The position numbers were made by a program, and so were the translations under genes. This document shows positions 42,501 to 51,074 of a DNA stretch of 64,000 bases, in pieces; position 1 is the stretch's first letter; each line of letters begins with the position of its first letter. Source of the DNA: CAYRRR01 sp964426755 (lineage in GTDB: Bacteria; Patescibacteriota; Saccharimonadia; Saccharimonadales; JAGQNJ01); contig CAYRRR010000001.1 of assembly GCA_964426755.1 (NCBI GenBank), forward strand, positions 62,001-126,000. Direction: 5' to 3'. The notes beneath the pieces are model-generated. The model saw only the letters and a list, made by a program, of their open reading frames with translations, searched no databases and was not told the origin of the DNA.

Positions 42501-45377
42501 ATGAAGCGATATAATCCAAAAGAAATTGAACCCAAATGGCAACAGGCATGGGAAGAGGCGGGTATTTACTCGGCTACTGAAAATTCTCATAAGCCAAAAA
42601 AATATATTCTAGAGTATTTTCCGTATCCCAGTGGTGCTGCTATGCACGTTGGGCATGTGCGTAACTATACTATTGGTGATGCGACCGCGCGCTTCAATCG
42701 TATGCGCGGTTATAATGTACTGCATCCGATGGGGTGGGATGCGTTTGGTTTGCCTGCGGAAAATTACGCACTTAAAACTGGTATTACTCCTCGTAAAGCA
42801 ATCGATGAAAATACAGCGCGTTTTAAGCGACAACTTGTGCAAATGGGGTTTGGCTACGATTGGTCGCGCGAGATAGACAGTACGGATCCTGCTTACTATA
42901 AATGGACACAGTGGTTCTTTTTGTTGCTTTATAAAAAAGGCTTGGCGTATCAGCAAGAAAGTTTGCAGTGGTGGTGTCCGGTCGACAAAACGGTATTGGC
43001 CAACGAGCAGGTAGAAGCCGGTAAGTGTTGGCGTTGCGGTAATGATGTTGAGAAAAAAGCGCTCAAACAGTGGTTTTTTAAGATAACTGACTACGCCGAT
43101 CGGTTATTGACAGATCTGGATGATCTTGACTGGTCTGATGCAATTAAAGCAATGCAGCGCAATTGGATTGGCAAAAGTAAAGGTGCTGAAATTGATTTTA
43201 ATATCAACGGTTCTGACGAGCTTATAAAAGTGTTTACGACTCGTCCAGATACCTTATTTGGTGTAACCTTTATGGTTCTGGCTCCAGAGCATCATATTGT
43301 AAAAAGTATTACTACCAAAGATCAAAAGAATGCGGTCGAAAACTACATCAAACAAGCACAAAATAAAAGTGATATTGAGCGTCAGGAGACGGCAGCGGAG
43401 CAAAAAACGGGCGTATTCACTGGCGCGTATGCTATTAACCCGGTTAATAATGAAAAGATTCCTATTTGGATTGCCGATTATGTATTGATGGGCTATGGTA
43501 CAGGCGCTATTATGGCCGTCCCCGCTCATGATCAACGAGATTATGAGTTCGCAAAAGCATTTAATTTACCAGTAAAGTTTGTAGTTGAACCAACTTTTGG
43601 ACAAGCGCAGGGCGATGATATGTATAAGAAATCGATTTTTGTGGTTTTGCGCAATCCTACAACAAACCAGATTATTGTCTTAGATTGGGGTCCGCGCCAA
43701 GAACGACACGGCGGTAACATGTTGATTGGTGGTGGTGTAGAGGATGGTGAAAGTTATCAGATAGCAGCCGAGCGTGAAATTGTCGAAGAAACAGGCTATA
43801 AGAACTTTAAATTTGTTAAAGAAGCCGAGTTTTCTGGCCACGGCTTTTTTTACTCAAATACTAAAAATAAGAATATGAATGTTTCTGGCAAAGGGTTGCT
43901 ATTCGATCTCATAGACGAAGAAAAAGCTTCTACAAATCTGGATGAAGGTGAAAAGAACAAGTTTAAAGTCACATGGCAGCCTGCTGATGCCGTAGCTGCT
44001 ATGTTGCATGATGGTAACCACGAGGCCTTTTATCGGTATCTCGTGCTCAATGAAGTTTATAGTGGCGAAGGAGTTATGATTAACTCTGGTGAGTATAATG
44101 GCATGTCGTCTGCTGAAGTACGCAATAAAATCATCGCTGATTTACAAGCGAAAGGTTTAGCGCAAGAAAAAGTCAATTTTAAAATGCGCGATTGGCTCAT
44201 AAGTCGCCAACGTTATTGGGGTGCACCGATACCAATGATCCATTGTCAACAATGCGGTATCGTGCCAGTACCCGAAGATCAATTACCGGTAAAGCTACCC
44301 GAACTTTCAAAGTTTGAACCGAGTGGCGATGGCCGCAGCCCTTTAGCTAACGTGCCCGACTTTGTAAATACGACATGTCCTCAATGTGGTGGCAAAGCCG
44401 AGCGCGAAACTGATACGATGGATGGCTTTGCGTGCAGCAGTTGGTATTTCTTGCGTTTCGCTGATCCGCATAATGATACCGCTGCTTTCTCTGAAGATAA
44501 AGTAGAGTTTTGGTTACCAGTTGATGATTATATTGGCGGCGCAGAGCATGCCGTCATGCATCTTTTGTATGCACGCTTTTGGACAAAGGTTATGTACGAC
44601 GAAGGCTTAATTAACTTTACAGAACCATTCACGAGCTTACGGAATCAAGGCATGATTCTAGCCCCAGACGGGTTAAAGATGAGTAAAAGTAAGGGTAATA
44701 CTATAGAGCCCGATGGTTTAATTGACCAAGGTTACGGTGCAGACTCTATACGGCTCATGGAGCTGTTTATTGGCCCATGGAACCAATCAGCAAACTGGAG
44801 TGTGGAAGGTATGGGAGGGACATTTCGATTTCTGCAGCGGGTGTGGACGCTTGTGCAAGAGTATATTGCTGCTGGTTCAAAGAATACAGCCGGCAATAAA
44901 GAATTAATGGTTCTGTCTCATCAAACAATTGCTAAAGTAAGTAAAGATCTTGAAGCATTTGGCTTTAATACGGCCATTGCGAGTCTCATGGAGCATGTCA
45001 ATGCTCTCTATAAAATCAAAGCCAAGGACGGTTTTATGGCTAAAGAATGGGCAATTACCTTTGAGATACTGTTGAAGTTACTGGCGCCATTCGCACCCCA
45101 TATTACTGAAGAATTGTGGCAAGATTTAGGTAACGAATCCTCAATTCATACAGCTGATTGGCCGATTCACGACGAGAAGTATCTTGTTGCTAAGTCGGCA
45201 ACGATTGTTGTGCAAGTTAACGGCAAGGTTCGGGCAAATATTCAAATCCCAGTTGATAGTTCTCAAGAAACAGTCGAACAGGTCGCAAAAACTGACGAAA
45301 AAGTGACAATCTATCTTAAGAACAACCCAAAAAAAGTTATATACGTACGAAATAAGCTCATCAACTTTGTTGTTTGA
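42501..45377 (+). CDS. leuS: Leucyl-tRNA synthetase with an inserted Nudix domain
   Basis: 958 residues, about 100 more than usual. HVGH (HIGH motif, about 49), zinc-type CWRCG, editing domain with TTRPDTLFG and AHDQRDYEFA (about 341), KMSKS near 726, anticodon-binding and C-terminal domains. Between the end of the editing domain (about 365) and the conserved NSGEYNG (about 522) lies an extra domain with a complete Nudix box: GGGVEDGESYQIAAE followed by REIVEETGY (about 410-433). Normally this link is only 15-25 residues. The editing residues appear intact. TATAAT 42487-42492, leaderless. Confidence 0.95.
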   Translation: MKRYNPKEIEPKWQQAWEEAGIYSATENSHKPKKYILEYFPYPSGAAMHVGHVRNYTIGDATARFNRMRGYNVLHPMGWDAFGLPAENYALKTGITPRKAIDENTARFKRQLVQMGFGYDWSREIDSTDPAYYKWTQWFFLLLYKKGLAYQQESLQWWCPVDKTVLANEQVEAGKCWRCGNDVEKKALKQWFFKITDYADRLLTDLDDLDWSDAIKAMQRNWIGKSKGAEIDFNINGSDELIKVFTTRPDTLFGVTFMVLAPEHHIVKSITTKDQKNAVENYIKQAQNKSDIERQETAAEQKTGVFTGAYAINPVNNEKIPIWIADYVLMGYGTGAIMAVPAHDQRDYEFAKAFNLPVKFVVEPTFGQAQGDDMYKKSIFVVLRNPTTNQIIVLDWGPRQERHGGNMLIGGGVEDGESYQIAAEREIVEETGYKNFKFVKEAEFSGHGFFYSNTKNKNMNVSGKGLLFDLIDEEKASTNLDEGEKNKFKVTWQPADAVAAMLHDGNHEAFYRYLVLNEVYSGEGVMINSGEYNGMSSAEVRNKIIADLQAKGLAQEKVNFKMRDWLISRQRYWGAPIPMIHCQQCGIVPVPEDQLPVKLPELSKFEPSGDGRSPLANVPDFVNTTCPQCGGKAERETDTMDGFACSSWYFLRFADPHNDTAAFSEDKVEFWLPVDDYIGGAEHAVMHLLYARFWTKVMYDEGLINFTEPFTSLRNQGMILAPDGLKMSKSKGNTIEPDGLIDQGYGADSIRLMELFIGPWNQSANWSVEGMGGTFRFLQRVWTLVQEYIAAGSKNTAGNKELMVLSHQTIAKVSKDLEAFGFNTAIASLMEHVNALYKIKAKDGFMAKEWAITFEILLKLLAPFAPHITEELWQDLGNESSIHTADWPIHDEKYLVAKSATIVVQVNGKVRANIQIPVDSSQETVEQVAKTDEKVTIYLKNNPKKVIYVRNKLINFVV

Positions 45378-45499
45378 TGATTGGCCGGTGTCGCAGCGAC
45401 AAGAGTCTAGCTTCACTGATTAGAGGACTTGAGAATTCTGTAATAATTTGCTATAATAATTACGATACAATAACAAACATAAGGAGAAGAGCGCTTTTT

Positions 45500-45655
45500 A
45501 TGGGTAAACCCAAGAAACGAACTACCCCGCGACGTACTGGTAATCGACGCAGCCATTTAGTGGTGAAGCTTGCTCGCGCCGTTAATGCAAAATCTCCGGT
45601 AAAGGCCTATACGACCCGCCGAGAGTCTGGCAAAAAAACTGCCAAAACCGCCTGA
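45500..45655 (+). CDS. rpmF: 50S ribosomal protein bL32, zinc-free short form
   Basis: 51 residues, very basic, with the bL32 N-terminal pattern MGKPKKRTTPRRTGNRRSH. It has no cysteines, so it is the C-minus form lacking the zinc ribbon. AAGGAG (45481-45486) is 13 nt before the ATG; TGC-TATAAT near 45450 is the likely promoter. First gene of a translation/RNA operon. Confidence 0.85.
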   Translation: MGKPKKRTTPRRTGNRRSHLVVKLARAVNAKSPVKAYTTRRESGKKTAKTA

Positions 45656-45724
45656 ACAGCGATACAAAAACGGGTATAATATTAAATATACCGCTAATGT
45701 TCAAAGAAGAGGATATTTAACAAT

Positions 45725-46180
45725 ATGGCATCTAACCGTCACTTGGGCCGAATCATTGCACTTCAAACCTTGTATGAGCAAGACTTTCGTCGCGATTGCA
45801 AAGATAAGTCGCTCAAGCTTGATGATGTGCTTGAGAGAAATATCGACCGGTATAGCAAAACTGTAGATGACATAGAGTTCATTCGCAACTTAGTTGTCGG
45901 GGTAGATAAGCACGATAAATATCTAGATGAAGTGCTGCAACCAATTGCACCCGATTGGCCGCTTGACCAAATTGCGCGTATGGATCACATGATCTTGCGT
46001 ATTGGTGCTTACGAGCTACTATTTGCCGAAACAGCAGTACCTTCCAAGGTTGCCATCAATGAAGCGGTTGAGCTGGCTAAGTCGTTTGGCGGAGATAATT
46101 CTTCAAAGTTTGTCAACGGCGTACTCGGTACACTCATTAAGCAAAAAGAAGATGGCAAGCTTCCCCCTTATACGGCATAA
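45725..46180 (+). CDS. nusB: Transcription antitermination factor NusB
   Basis: 151 residues, all-helical: ASNRHLGRIIALQTLYEQDF at the N-terminus, IARMDHMILRIGAYELLF and KVAINEAVELAKSFGGDNS then FVNGVLG at the end, as in NusB. Binds boxA RNA with S10 in rRNA antitermination. TATAAT near 45674 suggests its own promoter between rpmF and nusB. Confidence 0.93.
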   Translation: MASNRHLGRIIALQTLYEQDFRRDCKDKSLKLDDVLERNIDRYSKTVDDIEFIRNLVVGVDKHDKYLDEVLQPIAPDWPLDQIARMDHMILRIGAYELLFAETAVPSKVAINEAVELAKSFGGDNSSKFVNGVLGTLIKQKEDGKLPPYTA

Positions 46181-46193
46181 AAGGAGATTAATC

Positions 46194-46685
46194 ATGAAAC
46201 GACCTAAACCAATTCAAGGCTTTAGAAAATTTGTCACCCGGCGTAAACCGGTTATTAAAGAGGTGCTTCGTGAACCGACTGCCGGAGGTATCGTGTACCG
46301 CAAAAAAGCCAAAAAAGTTGAAATCTTACTTATCCAAGACGCGAAAGATCGCTGGACTATTCCAAAAGGTCATATCGAAGAAGGTGAGGCAGCCAAAGAC
46401 ACTGCCGCCCGTGAAATCAAAGAAGAAACCGGACTTGAAAAATTACGAGTATTAAACTGGTTAGGTAAAATTAACTTTCGGTACCGCCGACAAAACAGTT
46501 TGGTTTTAATGACTACCGATATTTTTTTAGTTGAAGCTCAAGGTGACACCGATGCCTTAAAACCTGAAGATTGGATGAACGGCATTAAGTGGTTTCCCGC
46601 ACAAGAAGCACTTGATAAAATTGAATATGAAGATATTGGCAAAATCATTTTATTAGGATTAAATCGAATACGTAAAGCCGCCTAA
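46194..46685 (+). CDS. Nudix hydrolase
   Basis: 163 residues. After a basic N-terminus, GGIVYRKKAKKVEILLIQD leads into WTIPKGHIEEGEAAKDTAA and REIKEETG, a full Nudix box. Similar proteins of this size hydrolyse dinucleoside polyphosphates or oxidised nucleotides, or act in mRNA decapping. ATG 46194 has AAAGGAG 7 nt upstream. Located between nusB and rnc, suggesting an RNA-related role by context only. Confidence 0.88.
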   Translation: MKRPKPIQGFRKFVTRRKPVIKEVLREPTAGGIVYRKKAKKVEILLIQDAKDRWTIPKGHIEEGEAAKDTAAREIKEETGLEKLRVLNWLGKINFRYRRQNSLVLMTTDIFLVEAQGDTDALKPEDWMNGIKWFPAQEALDKIEYEDIGKIILLGLNRIRKAA

Positions 46686-46687
46686 AG

Positions 46688-47383
46688 ATGCAAGATACAA
46701 CTAAATTTCAAGACTTTGCACGAAAAACGCTTGGCGTAGAATTTAAAGACATCTCATTACTGGTAACGGCTTTTACGCACCGCTCTTACGTTAATGAGCA
46801 TCGTAAAACTGCTAAAATTCATAATGAACGATTAGAGTTTTTAGGTGATGCCGTCCTTGAGCTGGTTGTGACAGAGTATTTATATTCGCATTTTGATGAG
46901 CCAGAAGGAATCTTAACTAACTGGCGCAGTGCGTTGGTGCGGACCGAGAGCATCAGTGATGCCGCCAAAAATCATGATTTTGAACCGTTATTGCGTTTAA
47001 GTAGAGGTGAGCGTCGCGGCACTGAGCGTGCTCGGGCTCAGATTTTAGCCAATTGTTACGAGGCGGTAATAGGTGCTCTCTATCTTGATCAAGGATATGA
47101 CGTGACTAAAAATTTTATTGAAAAGACATTACTCATAACCTTTGAAGAGATATTAAACAGCGGTTCATGGATGGATCCTAAGTCACATTTGCAAGAAAAA
47201 GCTCAAAGCAAAGAAGGTTTTACGCCAGTGTACCGTGTTTTGAGTGAAGAAGGACCCGATCACGATAAAATCTTTACAGTGGGTGTATTCGTGGGCGAAA
47301 ACATGCGTGGTCAAGGGGTTGGACCGAGTAAGCAAGCTGCCCAGCAGCAAGCTGCTCAGAACGCTTTACAGTTCTATCTCTAG
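46688..47383 (+). CDS. rnc: Ribonuclease III
   Basis: 231 residues: RNase III domain with HNERLEFLGDAVLELV (signature, about 41-56) and the second acidic cluster NCYEAVIGALYLDQGY, then a C-terminal double-stranded RNA-binding domain (GVGPSKQAAQQQAAQNAL). Processes rRNA and other duplex RNAs. Starts 2 nt after the Nudix stop. Confidence 0.96.
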   Translation: MQDTTKFQDFARKTLGVEFKDISLLVTAFTHRSYVNEHRKTAKIHNERLEFLGDAVLELVVTEYLYSHFDEPEGILTNWRSALVRTESISDAAKNHDFEPLLRLSRGERRGTERARAQILANCYEAVIGALYLDQGYDVTKNFIEKTLLITFEEILNSGSWMDPKSHLQEKAQSKEGFTPVYRVLSEEGPDHDKIFTVGVFVGENMRGQGVGPSKQAAQQQAAQNALQFYL

Positions 47384-47390
47384 TCTTTAG

Positions 47391-47419
47391 TTGACAACAG
47401 AGGCCGACACCTGTAAAAT
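47391..47419 (+). promoter_or_regulatory. Promoter of the rpsP-khpA-trmD genes
   Basis: TTGACA (47391-47396), 17-nt spacer, TAAAAT (47414-47419). A leader of about 50 nt with AAGGAAG follows, a conventional strong leadered promoter. Confidence 0.75.
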
Positions 47420-47476
47420 ATATCGGACGCTTAAGTATTAATTCTGTAAGGAAGAAAGAGAGCTAATCAAAAATCA

Positions 47477-47890
47477 ATGCTAGCTATTCGTTTACAACGA
47501 ACCGGACGTAAAGGGCACGCTCAGTACCGTGTTGTCGTTCAAGACTCTCGCTTGACCCCTACGAGTGGTCGAGTGGTGGCGCGCCTCGGTCATTATGATC
47601 CACACACCAAAGACTTGGTTTTGAAAAAGGACCAAGCAGAGTTTTATCTTAAGAATGGTGCGCATCCGTCAGATCGCGTCATTAAGCTCTTAAAAAAAGA
47701 GGGTGTAACGCTACCAGCATGGGTAAGCGAACCTATTGAGCAAAGCCGTACCACACGAAACGCTGAAAAATTGCGTAAAAATCAACCAAAAGATGAGACG
47801 CCGAAAGATGATGCTCCAGAAGAAAAGCCAGCTGAAGTCGAGGCACCTGAACCATCTGAAGACCAGTCTCAAGAATCAACACAAGAATAG
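47477..47890 (+). CDS. rpsP: 30S ribosomal protein bS16
   Basis: 137 residues: the bS16 core occupies the first 80 (AIRLQRTGRKGHAQYRVVV, ARLGHYDPHTKD, QAEFYLKNGAHPSDRV), then a disordered acidic Glu/Pro tail of about 45 residues. Acidic tails on ribosomal proteins also occur here on bL25 and KhpA. Confidence 0.95.
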   Translation: MLAIRLQRTGRKGHAQYRVVVQDSRLTPTSGRVVARLGHYDPHTKDLVLKKDQAEFYLKNGAHPSDRVIKLLKKEGVTLPAWVSEPIEQSRTTRNAEKLRKNQPKDETPKDDAPEEKPAEVEAPEPSEDQSQESTQE

Positions 47891-47949
47891 TAGTTTTTTG
47901 ACTTTGCTATAATAAAGCAGTAATTGAGATAAGGAAGGAACTTCTTACC

Positions 47950-48375
47950 ATGAGTACCATCGACCAGCAGTTTGTAGAGTTTATTGTCAAATCCGTTGTC
48001 GGCAATCCCGATGCAGTGCAAGTTACTCGTAAAATTGACGAACGAGGAGTTCTATTAGAGCTAACCGTTGATCCGCAGGATCTTGGACGTGTTATAGGCA
48101 AGCGCGGAGCAGGTGCTCAAGCGCTCCGAACTCTTTTGCGTGCATTGGGTACAAAAAACGATGCTCGTTATAATCTGAAGATCGTAGATAATGGAGATGC
48201 CGTAGATAAAAGTGATAATAATTCAGCGGTAGAGAAGGCGAATAATGATCCCGATGCTGGTACAGCCACAACACAAACAGATGAACCAGCTGATGAAGAC
48301 GATGCAGTAGAAGAAAACTCACGTACTGAGAAAACACGTCGTGAGCTAGAAGAGCTTGACGACCTCGACATTTAA
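47950..48375 (+). CDS. khpA: KH-domain RNA-binding protein KhpA
   Basis: 141 residues. The first 78 form a single KH domain (FVEFIVKSVVGNPDAVQV, LGRVIGKRGAGAQALRTLL with GKRG loop) as in KhpA/YlqC. An unusual acidic tail of about 60 residues follows (Asp/Glu/Thr/Asn-rich). In its usual place after rpsP; GGAAGGAAC upstream. KhpA binds RNA with KhpB and influences division and wall synthesis in other bacteria. Confidence 0.88.
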   Translation: MSTIDQQFVEFIVKSVVGNPDAVQVTRKIDERGVLLELTVDPQDLGRVIGKRGAGAQALRTLLRALGTKNDARYNLKIVDNGDAVDKSDNNSAVEKANNDPDAGTATTQTDEPADEDDAVEENSRTEKTRRELEELDDLDI

Positions 48376-48384
48376 GAAAAGTCT

Positions 48385-49032
48385 ATGAAGATTCAAATCA
48401 TCTCATTATTCCCAGAGATGTTCGATGGTGTGCTCAATACCAGCATGCTCTATAAAGCACAAGATAAAAAACTTGTTTCGTTTCAGCATATAAATTTGCG
48501 TGATTTTGGTCTGGGGCCACGCAAGCAAGTCGATGATGTGCCGTATGGCGGTGGTGACGGCATGCTGTTACGGCCAGAGCCATTGTTTGCGGCGGTTGAG
48601 GCGGCAAAAAAGAACGATTCGCATGCAAATGTTTATTTAATGACTCCTCGTGGTGAAAGATTGGTACAACCAGTTGTACAAGAAATTGCTGCATCTGATC
48701 GGGGAATGATTATTATTTGTGCCCGTTACGAAGGTTATGACGAGCGTGTGACAGCACTGGTAGATAGACAAATTTCTATTGGCGATTATATCTTGACGGG
48801 TGGAGAGCTTCCGGCAATGGTTTTAATAGATAGTGTTGTGCGGTTATTGCCAGGAGTTTTAGGTGGTGAAACCTCTGCTCAGATTGAAAGTTTTAGTGAT
48901 GGTAAGACACTCGAATATCCGCAGTATACCCGTCCGGAAGATTATAATGGCTTAAAAGTCCCTCCTGTTCTATTAAGCGGTAACCACGCACAAATTGCTA
49001 AATGGCGAGAAGAAAATTCAAAGTCGACATAG
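48385..49032 (+). CDS. trmD: tRNA (guanine-N1)-methyltransferase
   Basis: 215 residues of the SPOUT/trefoil-knot TrmD: ISLFPEMFDGVLNTS, DDVPYGGGDGMLLRPEP, ICARYEGYDERV, SIGDYILTGGELPAMVLID. Makes m1G37 in tRNAs. The rimM gene that usually precedes trmD and the rplS gene that usually follows it are absent here. Confidence 0.96.
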   Translation: MKIQIISLFPEMFDGVLNTSMLYKAQDKKLVSFQHINLRDFGLGPRKQVDDVPYGGGDGMLLRPEPLFAAVEAAKKNDSHANVYLMTPRGERLVQPVVQEIAASDRGMIIICARYEGYDERVTALVDRQISIGDYILTGGELPAMVLIDSVVRLLPGVLGGETSAQIESFSDGKTLEYPQYTRPEDYNGLKVPPVLLSGNHAQIAKWREENSKST

Positions 49033-49058
49033 TATTAAAAACATGACATAATAAAATT

Positions 49059-49844
49059 ATGTCGGGAGAAGAAATTACTTCTTTTGAGTTTGTCAAAGAG
49101 CAAATGACTGTTTATTTTGATCGCGCAAAAGATAAACTCAGTCATTTTTATTTCGCTGCTGATGCGGATAGAGAGGCCTTTCATAACTCGGTGGGCCTCT
49201 CTTTTGAGTCTGAAAGACAAAAGGGGGCTCTTATTCCCACTATCAGCAAATCAAGCGAAGAGGGTTTGGTAGTAAAAGTTGAGCCAGACAGCCTTATGGA
49301 ACTCTCTGAGGCGCTCACCCAAGATACGGGCTTTAGTCCAGCTGATGTAGCAAAACTTCTAGTAGGAATAGGCGTAGCCAGAGCCATGCTTTTCTTTAAG
49401 ATGCCAAGCACAGCTTTTAATACTGATCCAAGTCAAATAGAGCGCTTTGAAGAGATATTGTACGATGATCAGTCATTATTATCGCAGGCATATATTGCTG
49501 ATCCAAAAGGTGAAGCTAATTTGGTAGAAACTATCGGCCGGCTAGACCATGATGACAGGCTGAAGATTAATACACTGCGTTTTCTGGCTGGTATAAGTTT
49601 GCAGCACCTTACAGATTCGCTGCCGTTGCAGCACACTATTGCTAAAGTGTTCCATCCACTTTTGTTCGGCGATCAAAAAAAACGCGAAATGGATTATAAG
49701 ATGGCGTTAGTTCTGACTGAAGATACAGAGCAGGCTGAAAAGTATTACGATAGTACCGTAGATCACGTGTTGATTGCATTAAGTTTTCCGATGTCACCAT
49801 CCGAAACGGTGCGACTAATCGTTCATAATGAGGATGACGCTTAA
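49059..49844 (+). CDS. Hypothetical soluble protein
   Basis: 261 residues, acidic, helical, no signal or membrane segment, no family recognised. CATAAT with TGn (49047-49052) is 6 nt before the ATG, so it is probably leaderless and separate from the trmD operon. Confidence 0.55.
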   Translation: MSGEEITSFEFVKEQMTVYFDRAKDKLSHFYFAADADREAFHNSVGLSFESERQKGALIPTISKSSEEGLVVKVEPDSLMELSEALTQDTGFSPADVAKLLVGIGVARAMLFFKMPSTAFNTDPSQIERFEEILYDDQSLLSQAYIADPKGEANLVETIGRLDHDDRLKINTLRFLAGISLQHLTDSLPLQHTIAKVFHPLLFGDQKKREMDYKMALVLTEDTEQAEKYYDSTVDHVLIALSFPMSPSETVRLIVHNEDDA

Positions 49845-49907
49845 TGTAAGTTATCTCACTGAACTCGTAGGCTGCAGCACTTACAGTTATGACTACACGG
49901 AGGAAAT

Positions 49908-50207
49908 ATGCAGCCAGATGATAAAAAAGATGATACGGCACCACAAAGAGATGCTTCTCGGCTAAATAGTGCAAATAGGACGCCTAATGAGTCAGATCTT
50001 GGCACCGAGCTACCACAAGATCATGCAACGCCGTTTTCGCCACCCTCAGGGGTGCAGGACCGGATTGATGATACTCACCAGGTGACCGATTCAAATATCG
50101 ACCCTGATGAGCGCTATCATAAAGGCATTGAAGGGGCTGCAGGCGTAGACCTACCGGGGCAGGCTGCCGATGAAAGTGGTGATATTCCTGAAATACAAGA
50201 AAGTTAA
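49908..50207 (+). CDS. Disordered acidic protein
   Basis: 99 residues, almost wholly polar (Asp, Pro, Ser, Gln) and predicted disordered, ending in a Gly/Asp/Glu-rich tail. GGAGG lies 7 nt before the ATG, a strong site for this genome. Function unknown; it does not end in Gly-Gly-Gln/Glu like Pup. Followed after 2 nt by a PGPGW protein. Confidence 0.55.
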   Translation: MQPDDKKDDTAPQRDASRLNSANRTPNESDLGTELPQDHATPFSPPSGVQDRIDDTHQVTDSNIDPDERYHKGIEGAAGVDLPGQAADESGDIPEIQES

Positions 50208-50209
50208 AT

Positions 50210-50473
50210 ATGAAGCGCACACGTTATTCGATCAAAAAAATGATTAGTGCTACTATAGGTTTTCCGCTGGTGGTATTAGGCATTATTTTAATTCCATTGC
50301 CTGGCCCCGGTTTGCTAACAAGCCTGTTGGGCTTGTTTGTATTGTCGTATGAATTTGACTGGGCAAAAACGCGCAAAGAGCAAACCTTAAAAGAGCTTCA
50401 TAAAATTATACAAAGGGCTCAAATGAGAGCTGACCGGATTGCTAATTATCAAAAAGACAATAAATCTTCATAA
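50210..50473 (+). CDS. PGPGW-type small membrane protein
   Basis: 87 residues: a basic start, two hydrophobic stretches around LPLPGPGLLTSLLGLFVLS, then EFDWAKTR and a charged helix. This is the PGPGW domain in near-consensus form, related to the gene at 323-787. Function unknown; coupled to the disordered protein upstream. Confidence 0.75.
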   Translation: MKRTRYSIKKMISATIGFPLVVLGIILIPLPGPGLLTSLLGLFVLSYEFDWAKTRKEQTLKELHKIIQRAQMRADRIANYQKDNKSS

Positions 50474-50648
50474 TACGACCGTATCAAATAGAATTAACTC
50501 TTGATAAGTCTGTTATTTGACTTAGGCATGATAAATCAGCATAAACCATTTCACCAAAGTATCGATGTTTTTCTGCTTAAAAACCGCAGCAGTTTTTTAT
50601 TTTAGGTGGAATGACGTAAGAGCTGGTAGCTGCTGCTACAATATCTTC

Positions 50649-51068
50649 ATGAGCAATATTAAAACTAAAGTCAATGATGCGAGTGTTGATGATTTTATTA
50701 ACAGCGTTGAAGACGAAACTAAACGTCGTGATAGCTTTACGTTACTTGAAATGTATAAAAAAACTACGGGTGAAATGCCAAAGATGTGGGGCAGTAGTAT
50801 GATAGGCTTTGGCCAATACCACTATAAATCGGAACGAAGCCGTCAAGAAGGTGACTGGCCACTTGCAGCTTTTTCGCCTCGTAAGCAAAGTTTAACGCTA
50901 TATCTCATGAGCGGATTGACTAACCTTACTGATTTGCTGATTGGTCTGGGTAAGCACAAAACAAGCAAGGGTTGTCTTTATATACAGAAATTGGCAGATG
51001 TCGATTTAAACGTGCTAACAAAAATAATAGAACAATCATATAAAGATTCTAAAGCTAAATTTTCATGA
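50649..51068 (+). CDS. DUF1801 (YdhG-like) protein
   Basis: 139 residues. VDDFINSVEDETKRRDSFTLLE, MWGSSMIGFGQYHYK, AAFSPRKQSLTLYLM and GKGCLYI-type strand (here SKGCLYIQKLADVD) fit the DUF1801/YdhG family. TACAAT with TGn (50637-50642) lies 6 nt before ATG 50649, supporting this start over an upstream one. Role unknown. Confidence 0.8.
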   Translation: MSNIKTKVNDASVDDFINSVEDETKRRDSFTLLEMYKKTTGEMPKMWGSSMIGFGQYHYKSERSRQEGDWPLAAFSPRKQSLTLYLMSGLTNLTDLLIGLGKHKTSKGCLYIQKLADVDLNVLTKIIEQSYKDSKAKFS

Positions 51069-51074
51069 AAGGCA

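Noticed and set aside
49908..50207. Disordered acidic 99-residue protein as a Pup candidate for the PafA-like enzyme
   Set aside because: It ends in EIQES rather than Gly-Gly-Gln/Glu and lacks a coiled-coil middle; no link beyond disorder.
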